This document shows, one piece after another, positions 33,918 through 42,607 of a stretch of DNA of 63,306 bases. The DNA lies in NCBI GenBank assembly GCA_002343985.1, contig DDTB01000018.1, positions 1 to 63,306 of the forward strand, given 5' to 3'. Numbering within the stretch: the stretch's first letter is position 1; each line of letters begins with the position of its first letter. Made by a program: the position numbers and the translations under genes. Origin of the DNA: Chitinophagaceae bacterium UBA2375. Lineage in GTDB: Bacteria; Bacteroidota; Bacteroidia; Chitinophagales; Chitinophagaceae. The notes below the pieces were generated by a model. It saw only the letters and a list, made by a program, of their open reading frames with translations. It ran no database searches and was not told the DNA's origin.

Positions 33918-35132
33918 ATGCATAAAACTAACGGTAAGCAATACACGAAAGTAAAATTTAAGGATATCGCCGCCTTTCTCGACAGGTCGGGCAACCGCTC
34001 ATCGCGATGGTTCAGTTATGCCGGGCTCAGCATTGGCGTGTTGCTGCTGCTATGTGCCGTGCAGATGTACATCAATATCAGCGACCTGCTGCGTGATAAA
34101 AACCCGCGCAAGAATGGTTATGATTTTATTTCGGTGACCAAAACTGTAACGAACGAAACCATGGGCCGCGACAACCGGTTCACCGAACAGGATGTGGAGG
34201 AAATCCGCCGCCAGCCGTTCATCCAGGGCGCAGCGCCCCTGATTGCCAACCAGTTCAGGGCCAAGGCCAGCGCAGGCAATATCATCCCTTTCAGCACTGA
34301 TCTTTTCCTTGAAGCCATCCAGGAAGATTTCATTGATACGGTGCCGGAAGGGTTTAACTGGAAAGCGGGGCAACAGGATTTGCCCATCATTTTTTCGTCA
34401 GATTATCTTGAGATGTACAATGTGTTTGCGCCATCACAGGGCCTTCCGCAATTATCGGGTGAGACACTGGGCTCTATCAATATCATTGTGGAATGTCATG
34501 GGCCATTAGGCAAACAAATGTACCGTGGGCATATCGTGGCGCTGACCGACCGCATCAACTCCATCCTGGTACCTGAAAGTTTTTTGCGTTGGGCCAATAA
34601 GGCTTATGGCGAATCGGAGCAGGAACCATTCGCGCGTGTATACATAAAAACGGAGGACGCGAACAACCCGGATTTACTGAGTTTCCTGGAACAGAAAAAT
34701 TACCATGTCAATAAAGACAAAACAAAGTTCGGAAGGATCAAGCAAGTACTGCAGGCAGTGGTGAGCGGGTTGGGATTATTCGCAGTACTGGTGATATTGC
34801 TGGCGATGATGTTGTTTTCGTTTTACCTGCAATTGATGATCGCACGAAGCCGGGAAAACCTGCAGTTGTTACTCACACTTGGCTATTCACCTGCCTGGCT
34901 GAGCCAAACCGTCTCACGGCGATGGATACCCGCTTATACCATCATTATCGCCTCCGCTTTGATCGCGGCATCAATGGTGCAATGGGGATTCCACTATTTC
35001 TCACTGGATGGCCGCACCAGCATGTCGGCCTTCCTGCATCCAGTAGTGTGGTTGCTGGCCCTGTTGATTTGGGTATTGTGCATCCTGATCAATACCAGGA
35101 TGATCAGGAAATTGCTGTATAAAATACGCTAA
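33918..35132 (+). CDS. FtsX-type ABC permease
   Basis: 404 residues from ATG 33918; the frame also opens at a TTG 15 bases earlier. One helix near the start (WFSYAGLSIGVLLLLCAV) is followed by a periplasmic domain of about 220 residues and three helices in the last 140 residues (VSGLGLFAVLVILLAMMLFS, IIIASALIAASMVQWG and VVWLLALLIWVLCILIN), the MacB/LolE layout. It belongs with the ATPase just upstream. It ends 5 bases before the stop of the oppositely transcribed thiolase. Confidence 0.85.
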   Translation: MHKTNGKQYTKVKFKDIAAFLDRSGNRSSRWFSYAGLSIGVLLLLCAVQMYINISDLLRDKNPRKNGYDFISVTKTVTNETMGRDNRFTEQDVEEIRRQPFIQGAAPLIANQFRAKASAGNIIPFSTDLFLEAIQEDFIDTVPEGFNWKAGQQDLPIIFSSDYLEMYNVFAPSQGLPQLSGETLGSINIIVECHGPLGKQMYRGHIVALTDRINSILVPESFLRWANKAYGESEQEPFARVYIKTEDANNPDLLSFLEQKNYHVNKDKTKFGRIKQVLQAVVSGLGLFAVLVILLAMMLFSFYLQLMIARSRENLQLLLTLGYSPAWLSQTVSRRWIPAYTIIIASALIAASMVQWGFHYFSLDGRTSMSAFLHPVVWLLALLIWVLCILINTRMIRKLLYKIR

Positions 35133-35137
35133 GTGGT

Positions 35138-36331
35138 TTACAGGGATTCGTAAACAACCGCGGCCCCCTGCCCAACACCCACGCACATGGTGGCCAAACC
35201 ATATCTTGCCCCGCGCTTTTTCATTTCGTGCAGCAGGGTTGTGGAAATGCGCACACCACTGCATCCAAGCGGATGGCCCAGCGCGATGGCTCCTCCATTC
35301 ACATTCACTTTTTCCAGGTCGAGTCCCAGGTCGTGGATACAGGCAATGCTTTGCGAAGCGAATGCCTCATTCAATTCCACCAGGTCGAGGTCCGATACCT
35401 TAAGGCCTGCCCTTGTCAGGGCTTTCTGAGTGGCGGGTACAGGACCGATACCCATGATGGAAGGATCTACCCCGGCAACGGCCATAGATATCAGCCTTGC
35501 CATCGGTTTCAACGCGAACTTTTTCACCGCCCCTTCACTGGCCAGCAACATGGCAGCAGCACCGTCGTTGATGCCGCTGCTGTTACCCGCTGTTACCGTG
35601 CCATCCTTTATGAAAGCAGGTTTCAGTTGCGCGAGCTTTTCCATGGTACTTGTCCTGGGATGCTCATCTTTTTCCAGTTCAAACTGATCCTTCCCTAATT
35701 GAACGGTAACCGGGATAATTTCATCGGACCATTTACCGGCCTGGTAGGCGGCTTCATATTTTAACTGGCTTTCCATGGCAAATTCATCCTGCGCGTGCCG
35801 GCTGATATTCCACTGGCGCGCCACATTTTCGGCCGTTTCACCCATGGTAAAGGGATGGTATAATTCAGCGAGCTTTTTATTGATAAAGCGCCAGCCCATG
35901 GTGGTGTCGAACATTTGCTGGCCCCTGTCGAAGCCAGACTGGCTTTTTGACAACACATAAGGCGCACGGCTCATACTCTCCACACCAGATGCAATCATCA
36001 ACTCGGCATCCCCGCAGGCAATCGTTCTGCCAGCATCCATAATGGCTTGCAAGCCACTGGCGCAAAGCCTGTTGACTGTATTCCCCGCAACCGTCATGGG
36101 CAATCCGGCAAGCAGGGCCGCCATGCGCGCCACATTCCGGTTATCTTCCCCACTCTGGTTCGCCGCACCGGCAATCACATCCTCAATAGCAGTAGGGTCG
36201 GCATTGGGGTTTCGGTGAAGGATGGCTTTAATAACAAGTGCGAGCAGGTCGTCTGGACGATGGGCTGATAAAGCACCGCCATATTTTCCGATGGGTGTGC
36301 GAACAGAATCAATAATGTACACTGGTTGCAT
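35138..36331 (-). CDS. Acetyl-CoA acetyltransferase (thiolase)
   Basis: 397 residues, normal thiolase length. The acyl-accepting cysteine is in VNRLCASGLQAI (about 90), the conserved histidine in GGAIALGHPLGCSG, and the second active cysteine in ATMCVGVGQGAA. NEAFASQ is also present. It cleaves or forms 3-ketoacyl-CoA in fatty-acid breakdown or acetoacetyl-CoA synthesis; which one cannot be said from sequence. It is convergent with the permease and divergent from rlmN, so it is a single-gene unit. Confidence 0.94.
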   Translation of the reverse strand: MQPVYIIDSVRTPIGKYGGALSAHRPDDLLALVIKAILHRNPNADPTAIEDVIAGAANQSGEDNRNVARMAALLAGLPMTVAGNTVNRLCASGLQAIMDAGRTIACGDAELMIASGVESMSRAPYVLSKSQSGFDRGQQMFDTTMGWRFINKKLAELYHPFTMGETAENVARQWNISRHAQDEFAMESQLKYEAAYQAGKWSDEIIPVTVQLGKDQFELEKDEHPRTSTMEKLAQLKPAFIKDGTVTAGNSSGINDGAAAMLLASEGAVKKFALKPMARLISMAVAGVDPSIMGIGPVPATQKALTRAGLKVSDLDLVELNEAFASQSIACIHDLGLDLEKVNVNGGAIALGHPLGCSGVRISTTLLHEMKKRGARYGLATMCVGVGQGAAVVYESL

Positions 36332-36429
36332 AACTGTGATTTTAGCTGCGGGCGCGCCATTGCGTCGTTTCCGCCATGCAAGATATAAGTTTTAACCAAA
36401 TGGCCGGGGAAAGGCTGCCGGCTTGTTTG

Positions 36430-36437
36430 TATCTTTG
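36430..36437 (+). promoter_or_regulatory. -7 box abutting the rlmN start codon
   Basis: TATCTTTG, a full TAnnTTTG match, ends 4 bases before the ATG at 36442. It supports 36442 as the start over an upstream ATG at 36376, and suggests a leaderless message. Confidence 0.6.
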
Positions 36438-36441
36438 CGGT

Positions 36442-37506
36442 ATGTTGAACAAACCAAATATCCGCGACTTGAGCCTGCCGGAGTTGAAATCTTATTTCGA
36501 ATCTATTGGAGATAAGAAGTTCAGGGCCATACAGGCTTATGAATGGCTGTGGAAGCATCATGTGCGCAGCTTTGAGGATATGACCAACCTGTCTGTTGGC
36601 CTGAGGAAAAAACTGGCTGAGGATTTTGCCTTGAACAGTATTTTAGTAGACAAGGTGCAGCACAGTAATGACGGCACGTTAAAAACCCGGTTTGTAACAT
36701 ACGATGGCCATTATATGGAAGGGGTGATGATCCCTACGGAAAACCGCAACACGGCCTGTGTATCATCCCAGATTGGGTGCAGCCTCACCTGCCGTTTTTG
36801 CGCTACAGGCATGATGGACAGGAAGCGGAACCTGAGTTTTGAAGAGATTTACGACCAGGTGGCCATCCTGCATGAACAAAGCGAACAGGCCACCGGAAAA
36901 AAATTATCGAATATTGTGTTTATGGGTATGGGGGAACCCCTGCTCAATTATAAGAACGTGTTGAAGGCTGTTGACAGGATCACGGCAGTTGACAGCATGG
37001 CCATGAGCCCCAAGCGGATCACGGTGTCCACCGCAGGCGTAGCGAAGATGATCCGTCAGTTGGGTGATGACCAGGTTCGCTTTAACCTCGCATTATCGTT
37101 GCATGCACCGACAGATGAAAAGCGCAACGACATCATGCCGATCAATGAAACCAACAGCATACAGTCGTTGGTAGACGCGCTCAACTATTTTTACGACAAG
37201 ACTAAGAACGATATCACCCTCGAATACATATTGTTCAAAGACAAAAACGATTCCCTGAAAGATGCCGAGGAGTTGATAAAGATTTACCGGAAAATCCCCA
37301 CGCACCTGATCAATGTGATTGAATACAACCCGGTGGCAGGCGCTGATTTTGCCAAACCTGACGAACAGAAAACGCAGGCTTTCACGCAATACCTCGCGCA
37401 ACACAGGGTAAATGTTCGTGTACGCCGGAGCCGCGGCAAGGATATTGATGCCGCCTGCGGGCAACTGGCCAACAAAGACAAGGCTACAGCAAAATCCACC
37501 CTTTAA
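36442..37506 (+). CDS. rlmN: Dual-specificity RNA methyltransferase RlmN
   Basis: 354 residues from ATG 36442. An in-frame ATG at 36376 would add 22 residues and would place the promoter box inside the gene, so it was not chosen. The radical-SAM motif is CSLTCRFCATG (CxxxCxxC), and the methyl-carrying cysteine is in DAACGQLA near the end. The enzyme methylates C2 of A2503 in 23S rRNA and A37 in some tRNAs, through a methyl-cysteine intermediate. It is divergent from the thiolase and stands alone. Confidence 0.96.
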   Translation: MLNKPNIRDLSLPELKSYFESIGDKKFRAIQAYEWLWKHHVRSFEDMTNLSVGLRKKLAEDFALNSILVDKVQHSNDGTLKTRFVTYDGHYMEGVMIPTENRNTACVSSQIGCSLTCRFCATGMMDRKRNLSFEEIYDQVAILHEQSEQATGKKLSNIVFMGMGEPLLNYKNVLKAVDRITAVDSMAMSPKRITVSTAGVAKMIRQLGDDQVRFNLALSLHAPTDEKRNDIMPINETNSIQSLVDALNYFYDKTKNDITLEYILFKDKNDSLKDAEELIKIYRKIPTHLINVIEYNPVAGADFAKPDEQKTQAFTQYLAQHRVNVRVRRSRGKDIDAACGQLANKDKATAKSTL

Positions 37507-37566
37507 CAAAGCGTTGATTAAACCTACGGCATCCTTCGCAGTCTATACGGTATAAACAGTAACATC

Positions 37567-38229
37567 ATGAAAAAAATCATCACCGTTTTTACCCTTATGA
37601 CCGCCATCAGCCTGGGGGCTATTGCACAAGAACCCGGGGCCATGAAGCATAAAGGCATGCATAAAGGCCAGGGCCGTGGCATGCACGCAAAAAAAGAGGC
37701 CTTACAGGCATTAAACCTCAGTGAATCACAACAAAAACAAATCCGTGATATCCGTAAGCAAACCCGGAAAGAAGCCATGCTGCTGAAAGAAAACCGCGGC
37801 ATGACACTCGAACAATATGACCAACGCCGGGCCGCCTTGAAAAGGCAGGAGAAAAGCCGGGTTGAATCTGTATTGACCCGGGAGCAAAAAAACAGGCTCG
37901 CTACCATGAAAACGGAGCGGGAACAAAAAATGAAAGAGCGCCAGGGCCGTCATTTTGAGCAGATGAAAGCAAACTTATCACTCACCGACGACCAGGCTCA
38001 AAAGATGACAGCACTGCGCGAAAAGAACAGGCAATCCATCAAACAAATCCGTGAAAACGATCAACTGGGGCCTGACAGCAAACAACTGGCCATCCGGAAA
38101 ATCAAGGATGAAGCAGCTTCTGAAAGGAAGAAAATTTTAACGGAAGAACAGATCCGGAAAATGGACGAGTTGAAGCAGCAGCACGAGGGCAAGCGGATGC
38201 ATAAGCGCAGGATGGACGTGCGGAAGTAA
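37567..38229 (+). CDS. Spy/LTXXQ-like exported protein with two repeats
   Basis: 220 residues. A signal peptide (MKKIITVFTLMTAISLGAIA, cut near IAQ) is followed by a very basic, glutamine- and methionine-rich helical chain. Two similar units are visible: LNLSESQQKQIRDIRKQ ... VLTREQKNRLATMK and LSLTDDQAQKMTALREKN ... ILTEEQIRKMDELK. This is the helix pattern of periplasmic Spy/CpxP-type chaperones and of Bacteroidota LTXXQ proteins. Histidine-, lysine- and methionine-rich ends may bind metal. A chaperone or metal-stress role is inferred. A strong terminator follows. Confidence 0.75.
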   Translation: MKKIITVFTLMTAISLGAIAQEPGAMKHKGMHKGQGRGMHAKKEALQALNLSESQQKQIRDIRKQTRKEAMLLKENRGMTLEQYDQRRAALKRQEKSRVESVLTREQKNRLATMKTEREQKMKERQGRHFEQMKANLSLTDDQAQKMTALREKNRQSIKQIRENDQLGPDSKQLAIRKIKDEAASERKKILTEEQIRKMDELKQQHEGKRMHKRRMDVRK

Positions 38230-38255
38230 AAATAACCGGCATTATGATGAATTTG

Positions 38256-38284
38256 AAGCGTACACAAACATGTACGCTTTTTTG
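38256..38284 (+). terminator. Terminator of the Spy-like gene
   Basis: A perfect 9-bp stem, AAGCGTACA at 38256-38264 against TGTACGCTT at 38271-38279, with a 6-base loop and a T run, 27 bases past the stop. Confidence 0.85.
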
Positions 38285-38323
38285 TTGGGTTCAACCGAAA
38301 AGGGCGAAGACGCCGGAAAACCG

Positions 38324-38331
38324 TACCTTTG
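38324..38331 (+). promoter_or_regulatory. -7 box of the RluB-like gene
   Basis: TACCTTTG fits TAnnTTTG and lies 36 bases before the ATG at 38368, after the terminator of the previous gene. No clear -33 TTG is seen. Confidence 0.5.
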
Positions 38332-38367
38332 CCTTTCATCCTGTTGTAAAACAGCAAACAAATTTAT

Positions 38368-39375
38368 ATGAGCCAGGACGCTTTCCGCAAGTTTATTAAT
38401 CCCAAAAAAAACAGTGTTGTAAAAGAAGAACTCCGACAGGAGAAGAAAAAGTACAAGAAAGAAAGGGCGGCCTTTTTTGATAAAATAAAAGAAGAAAAAA
38501 GATTGGAGCGGGAAGCGCAAAAAGGCAACCGCACAGCGGGGAAAGCCAAAAAATCGGCACCTGTCGCACAAAAGGAACCCCCCAGGACAAAGCCAACCGG
38601 AAATTCAAAAACATCGCAAAAAGCGGAACCAATCAGTTCCATGCCACTCAACAAATACCTGGCCCATTGCGGTGTTTGTTCGAGGAGGGATGCTGCGGAT
38701 TTGATTAAAGAAGGCAAGGTAACCGTCAATAAAAAACCGGTCACTGAGCCTGGGTATAAGCTTCAGCCGAATGATGAAGTATTCTTCAACAACCGCAAAC
38801 TCTTCATCACGAAAAACCTTGTGTACATACTCCTGAATAAACCCAAGGATTATATCACCACCACCGATGACCCGCAGGGCCGCAAAACGGTGTTGGAGCT
38901 GATCAAATCGGCAACATCAGAAAGGGTGTACCCCATTGGCAGGCTCGACCGCAATACATCTGGCGTTTTGTTGCTAACCAACGACGGGGACCTTACACAG
39001 AAACTCTCCCACCCAAGCTATGAGGTCAGGAAGATTTATGAAGTGAAACTTGACAAGCCATTGGTAAAAGCCGATTTCGATAAGATATTGAAAGGATTGA
39101 TCCTGGAGGATGGCGTAATCCATGTTGACAGCCTGGCTTATGCCGACAACCGCGATAAATCGGTGATTGGCATCGAACTGCACAGCGGACGGAACAGGAT
39201 TGTGCGCCGCATTTTTGAACACCTTGGTTATGATGTGAAAGGGTTAGACCGTGTGATGTACGCGGGTCTGACAAAAAAGAATGTAGAGCGCGGCAAATGG
39301 AGGTTCCTGAGCGAAAAAGAAATCAGGCTGCTGAAATACCTGAACGCGTCGAAAAACAAACCCAAAAAAGCCTAA
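38368..39375 (+). CDS. Pseudouridine synthase, RluB/RsuA type
   Basis: 335 residues. The first 90 residues are a highly charged extension rich in lysine, arginine and glutamate. An S4 RNA-binding domain follows (MPLNKYLAHCGVCSRRDAAD to about 150), then the RsuA/RluB catalytic domain with the aspartate in GRLDRNTSGVLLLTNDG and the C-terminal GRNRIVRRIFEHLGYDVKGLDR. It isomerises a uridine in rRNA, most likely in 23S (RluB/RluF group). Its stop lies 19 bases before the start of an RluA-type gene, so two rRNA-modifying enzymes share a transcript. Confidence 0.9.
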   Translation: MSQDAFRKFINPKKNSVVKEELRQEKKKYKKERAAFFDKIKEEKRLEREAQKGNRTAGKAKKSAPVAQKEPPRTKPTGNSKTSQKAEPISSMPLNKYLAHCGVCSRRDAADLIKEGKVTVNKKPVTEPGYKLQPNDEVFFNNRKLFITKNLVYILLNKPKDYITTTDDPQGRKTVLELIKSATSERVYPIGRLDRNTSGVLLLTNDGDLTQKLSHPSYEVRKIYEVKLDKPLVKADFDKILKGLILEDGVIHVDSLAYADNRDKSVIGIELHSGRNRIVRRIFEHLGYDVKGLDRVMYAGLTKKNVERGKWRFLSEKEIRLLKYLNASKNKPKKA

Positions 39376-39394
39376 CTGCATTTATTCGTTACCG

Positions 39395-40120
39395 TTGCAG
39401 AACCTGCGTTACCATATCATTGCGGAACATGAGGATTTTGTCGCGATCGACAAACCATCCGGTATGTTGTCGATCCCCGACCGTACGCAAAGCGAACCCA
39501 GCCTGAAGGATAAGTTGATGGAACGGTATGGGAAAATTTTAACCGTGCACCGCATTGACCGGGATACCAGCGGTTTGATCCTGTTTGCCAGGACTGAAGC
39601 CATGCACCAGTACCTCTGCGGCTTATTTGAAAACAGGGGTATCCGAAAATTTTACAGCGGTGTTGTGCTGGGAATGCCCCCTAAAGCTGAGGGTTTGATT
39701 GATGCACCGATCATGGAAGACCCGGCGCATGCGGGCCGCATGATGGTACACCGAAACGGCAAACCAGCCCAAACCGGTTATACAGTGCTGGAAACGCACC
39801 CGCAATACTCGCTTATGCAATTTGAATTATTCTCCGGCCGCACGCACCAGATCAGGGTTCATATGAAACATATTGGCCATCCGCTTGCGGTTGACCCATT
39901 ATACGGCGATGGCAAACCCATATTGCTTTCGTCCATCAAAAAAAAATACCATCTCTCGAAATCGGAGGAAGCCGAACGCCCGATGATTGGCCGTTTGGCA
40001 CTGCATGCGTTTGAATTAAATTTTGCTTTGCCTAATGGAGAAGATGTGCGCCTGGAAGCGCCTATCCCCAAAGAGTTTAAAGCGCTGATGCAGCAATTGC
40101 GCAAAATTTCCGGCAATTGA
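39395..40120 (+). CDS. Pseudouridine synthase, RluA/RluC type
   Basis: 241 residues from a TTG at 39395. The first in-frame ATG is 23 codons later, inside the conserved fold (AIDKPSGML), so TTG is the best start. The catalytic aspartate is in VHRIDRDTSGLILFART; GRTHQIRVHMKHIGHPLAVDPLYG is complete. There is no S4 domain, as in the short RluA-like group that acts on rRNA or tRNA. It follows the RluB-type gene by 19 bases and ends convergently with dinB. Confidence 0.9.
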   Translation: MQNLRYHIIAEHEDFVAIDKPSGMLSIPDRTQSEPSLKDKLMERYGKILTVHRIDRDTSGLILFARTEAMHQYLCGLFENRGIRKFYSGVVLGMPPKAEGLIDAPIMEDPAHAGRMMVHRNGKPAQTGYTVLETHPQYSLMQFELFSGRTHQIRVHMKHIGHPLAVDPLYGDGKPILLSSIKKKYHLSKSEEAERPMIGRLALHAFELNFALPNGEDVRLEAPIPKEFKALMQQLRKISGN

Positions 40121-40161
40121 TATAAGAAGTAATGAAGCGCCAGCTTCAATGTTTGAAGCAA

Positions 40162-41307
40162 CTAGCCCGAAGAAGCACGCCGGACAAAAGTTTTCCCAAA
40201 CCTGTTTTTGACATCATCTATCGCCTTATACAAACCCGTTTTCTTTTCTATGTCGGTGAATAAACTCACCTGGTAGCCATCTCCGGTGAGTTCACTCAAT
40301 TTTACGCCGATCAGCCTGACAGGTGAACCCTTCTTATACAATTGATCGAACAGGGTTTTTACAATTGGTATGATTTCATCATCTGCATGGCTATACGAAA
40401 TAACGGTTTGGCGGGAGAAGGTGCTGAAATCGGGGTACCTGATTTTTACGCCCACACAACCGGCCACTTTTCCATCCTGCCTCAGCTCGAAACAAACTTT
40501 TTCAGTCAGTCGTACCAACTGGCGGATGATGTACTCGCGGTCGGTTTTGTTTTCATCAAAAGTGGTTTCCGAAGAAACTGATTTTGATTCATGATAAGGC
40601 GAGACTTCGCTGTTATGTATCCCCCGGCTTTTCTCCAGGAGGTCTGAGCCCCATTTACCCATTCGCTCTTCCAACAAGGCCGGGTCAGCATCCTGCAAAT
40701 CCCGTATATACATGAAGCCCATAGATTCAAGGACGGCCTGCGTATGTTCGCCAACCCCGGGAATTTCGGATACGCGTAAGGGTGAGAGAAAATCCTTTTC
40801 CTTTCCCGGAGGTATGTACAGGTACCCATTGGGCTTTGCCCTGTTGGTCGCCATTTTAGCCAGCATTTTGTTGGGAGCCAATCCAAATGAAATGGGCAAT
40901 CCTGTTTCATCCATGATGCGCTTGCGCAAATTGATGGTCCATTCAAGCGGCTTAAAGAACCGGTCCATGCCGCTCAGGTCAAGGTAGAATTCATCGATGG
41001 AAGCTTTCTCAAACAAGGGCGCGGTTTCGGCGATGATCTGCGTGACCCATCTTGAATACTTACTATACTCCGCGCGATGCCCGTTCAGGAAAATTGCATG
41101 GGGGCATTTTTGCCTGGCTTGTGCTGATGGCATCCCGGAATGTATGCCAAAAGCCCTGGCTTCGTAACTGCAGGCTGCCACCACGCCCCTGTCGCGCCCA
41201 CCGACAATCACCGGCTTACCTGTCAGGGTTGGGTCGTTCAGTAGTTCAACCGACACAAAAAATGAGTCGAGGTCAAAATGCGCTATGATTCTGTTTGGGC
41301 CGGCCAT
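40162..41307 (-). CDS. dinB: DNA polymerase IV
   Basis: 381 residues of the Y-family. The palm domain shows IIAHFDLDSFFVSVELL and SIDEFYLDLSGMD, giving the acidic metal ligands. The helix-hairpin-helix part (VSEIPGVGEHTQAVLESMG) and the little-finger domain follow. The usual beta-clamp motif near the C-terminus (QLSLF type) is not obvious: the segment reads YQVSLFTDI before the end. It copies damaged DNA with low fidelity. It is 12 bases before rimM's reading end on the same strand, possibly cotranscribed with rimM. Confidence 0.93.
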   Translation of the reverse strand: MAGPNRIIAHFDLDSFFVSVELLNDPTLTGKPVIVGGRDRGVVAACSYEARAFGIHSGMPSAQARQKCPHAIFLNGHRAEYSKYSRWVTQIIAETAPLFEKASIDEFYLDLSGMDRFFKPLEWTINLRKRIMDETGLPISFGLAPNKMLAKMATNRAKPNGYLYIPPGKEKDFLSPLRVSEIPGVGEHTQAVLESMGFMYIRDLQDADPALLEERMGKWGSDLLEKSRGIHNSEVSPYHESKSVSSETTFDENKTDREYIIRQLVRLTEKVCFELRQDGKVAGCVGVKIRYPDFSTFSRQTVISYSHADDEIIPIVKTLFDQLYKKGSPVRLIGVKLSELTGDGYQVSLFTDIEKKTGLYKAIDDVKNRFGKTFVRRASSG

Positions 41308-41319
41308 TGAAATACATTG

Positions 41320-41841
41320 TCATGAACCTGTATATAATTCGAGCAAGCCATCGGGCAAGGAAACGTGCAGTTTTTTCTGGCGCTTATCTATTTTCAGTAG
41401 GGTTTCGGCGTGGATCGGGATGAAGGCTTCTTTTCCTTTATACATAATCGTGCAGAGCACCTGGTGTGGCTGTTCGATCACTTCAATCACTTCGCCCAGG
41501 TTTTCCTGTTTATGCACTATCAAAAAACCAAGCAGAGATATGGGTGCGCTTTGGCTGCTGAAAGCCGCCATATCTTCTTTCCTGAACCAAATCTCGCGAG
41601 ACATCAGCGGCCTGGCGGATTCGCGTGTTTCGATTCCTTCGATTTTAACCAATGATTCCGTATCGGATTTGCCTGTTGCCGATTCGAGGAAATAAGGCAG
41701 GAAGCGTTGCGGCGCCGATTCAATAAAAAATGCTTTGAGGCCTTTCAGGTTTGTTTTTTTGCCCAGGCTGTGTTCCAGTACCAGCTCTCCTTTGAGGCCA
41801 TGGACCGCCACCAGCTTCCCGATTTTTACGTATTCCTGCAT
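41320..41841 (-). CDS. rimM: Ribosome maturation factor RimM
   Basis: 173 residues. The N-terminal RimM barrel has VKIGKLVAVHGLKGELVLEH and the C-terminal PRC-barrel domain contains LGFLIVHKQENLGEVIEVIEQPHQVLCT. RimM binds S19 and assists assembly of the 30S head. It lies downstream of rpsP on the same strand, the usual partner, but a terminator (41888-41915) separates them, so its expression may depend on read-through or its own promoter. Confidence 0.93.
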   Translation of the reverse strand: MQEYVKIGKLVAVHGLKGELVLEHSLGKKTNLKGLKAFFIESAPQRFLPYFLESATGKSDTESLVKIEGIETRESARPLMSREIWFRKEDMAAFSSQSAPISLLGFLIVHKQENLGEVIEVIEQPHQVLCTIMYKGKEAFIPIHAETLLKIDKRQKKLHVSLPDGLLELYTGS

Positions 41842-41887
41842 GGGTGCAATTTACAGGATATCGGGTGGAGGCCGGAGCGAAGAGGAT

Positions 41888-41915
41888 AAAAAAAGTCCCG
41901 CAAAAAAGCGGGACT
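41888..41915 (-). terminator. Terminator of rpsP
   Basis: A perfect 8-bp stem, AGTCCCGC at 41894-41901 against GCGGGACT at 41908-41915, a 6-base loop and a T run on the minus strand, 28 bases past the rpsP stop and before rimM. Confidence 0.85.
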
Positions 41916-41942
41916 GGACATTTCATTGATAACAGGTGTTTG

Positions 41943-42437
41943 TTACTCTGCTGCTGCGCTGGTTTCTCCGGTAGAAGCTTCCTGCTCGGGAGCGGCTTCA
42001 ACAGGCGCTTCGGCGGGTTTTTCTTCAACCTTCTTCACTACGGGTGCGTTGCGGCGATCCATGCGGGCCTTTTTATGGGCCGACTGGCGTTTGTTTACGC
42101 TGGCTTCATGCTCCACGCTCCACTTAGTGAATTTCTCCATGGCAGTAGCTTCGTCGAACAGGCCGAGGCTCACACCGCGCAGCAAATGTTTCAGGTAGAG
42201 AACGCCTTTGAAAGACAGGATGCGGCGAACTGTGTCGGTAGGCTGTGCGCCTTTTTGCAACCAGTCAAGCGCTTTCTGGCGGTCAACCTGGATGGTTGCC
42301 GGTACAGTCAGCGGATTGTAGGTACCGAGTTTCTGAATGAATTTACCATCGCGAGGGCTACGTGCATCTGCGACAACAATGAAGTAGAACGGCCTTTTCT
42401 TTGAACCGTGCCGTTGCAATCTCATTTTAACAGCCAT
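41943..42437 (-). CDS. rpsP: Ribosomal protein bS16 with long tail
   Basis: 164 residues; the core is the usual 80-90 (MAVKMRLQRHGSKKRPFYFI to about residue 85, with LGTYNP and DRQKALDWLQKGAQPTDTV). A basic stretch with KRQSAHKKARMDRRN follows and then an acidic tail made mostly of E, A, P and V (about 125-164). Long bS16 tails are known in Bacteroidota. It is a small-subunit protein needed for 30S assembly. It is followed by a terminator and then rimM. Confidence 0.95.
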   Translation of the reverse strand: MAVKMRLQRHGSKKRPFYFIVVADARSPRDGKFIQKLGTYNPLTVPATIQVDRQKALDWLQKGAQPTDTVRRILSFKGVLYLKHLLRGVSLGLFDEATAMEKFTKWSVEHEASVNKRQSAHKKARMDRRNAPVVKKVEEKPAEAPVEAAPEQEASTGETSAAAE

Positions 42438-42550
42438 AAAAATAGAAATTTTTTTGGTTGTGAATAAATAGGGTTAACTCCTTAAAAAAGGAAGTCAAAG
42501 ATAGGGTAAGGGAAATGACTTACCAAAAATAGATCGGAAATAATACGTAA

Positions 42551-42579
42551 ATGCCTGATCCCTGAAGGGTTCCAGGCAT
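42551..42579 (-). terminator. Hairpin after ffh, possible terminator
   Basis: A 7-bp outer stem (ATGCCTG at 42551-42557 against CAGGCAT at 42573-42579) encloses an inner CCC/GGG pair. It lies about 30 bases past the ffh stop. The T run after it is short, so efficiency is uncertain. Confidence 0.45.
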
Positions 42580-42607
42580 AAAATTCGATGAAACGCGCTA
42601 AGGACGG

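Noticed and set aside
41888..41915. Hairpin between rpsP and rimM as a small RNA
   Set aside because: Stem, loop and T run are those of an ordinary intrinsic terminator.
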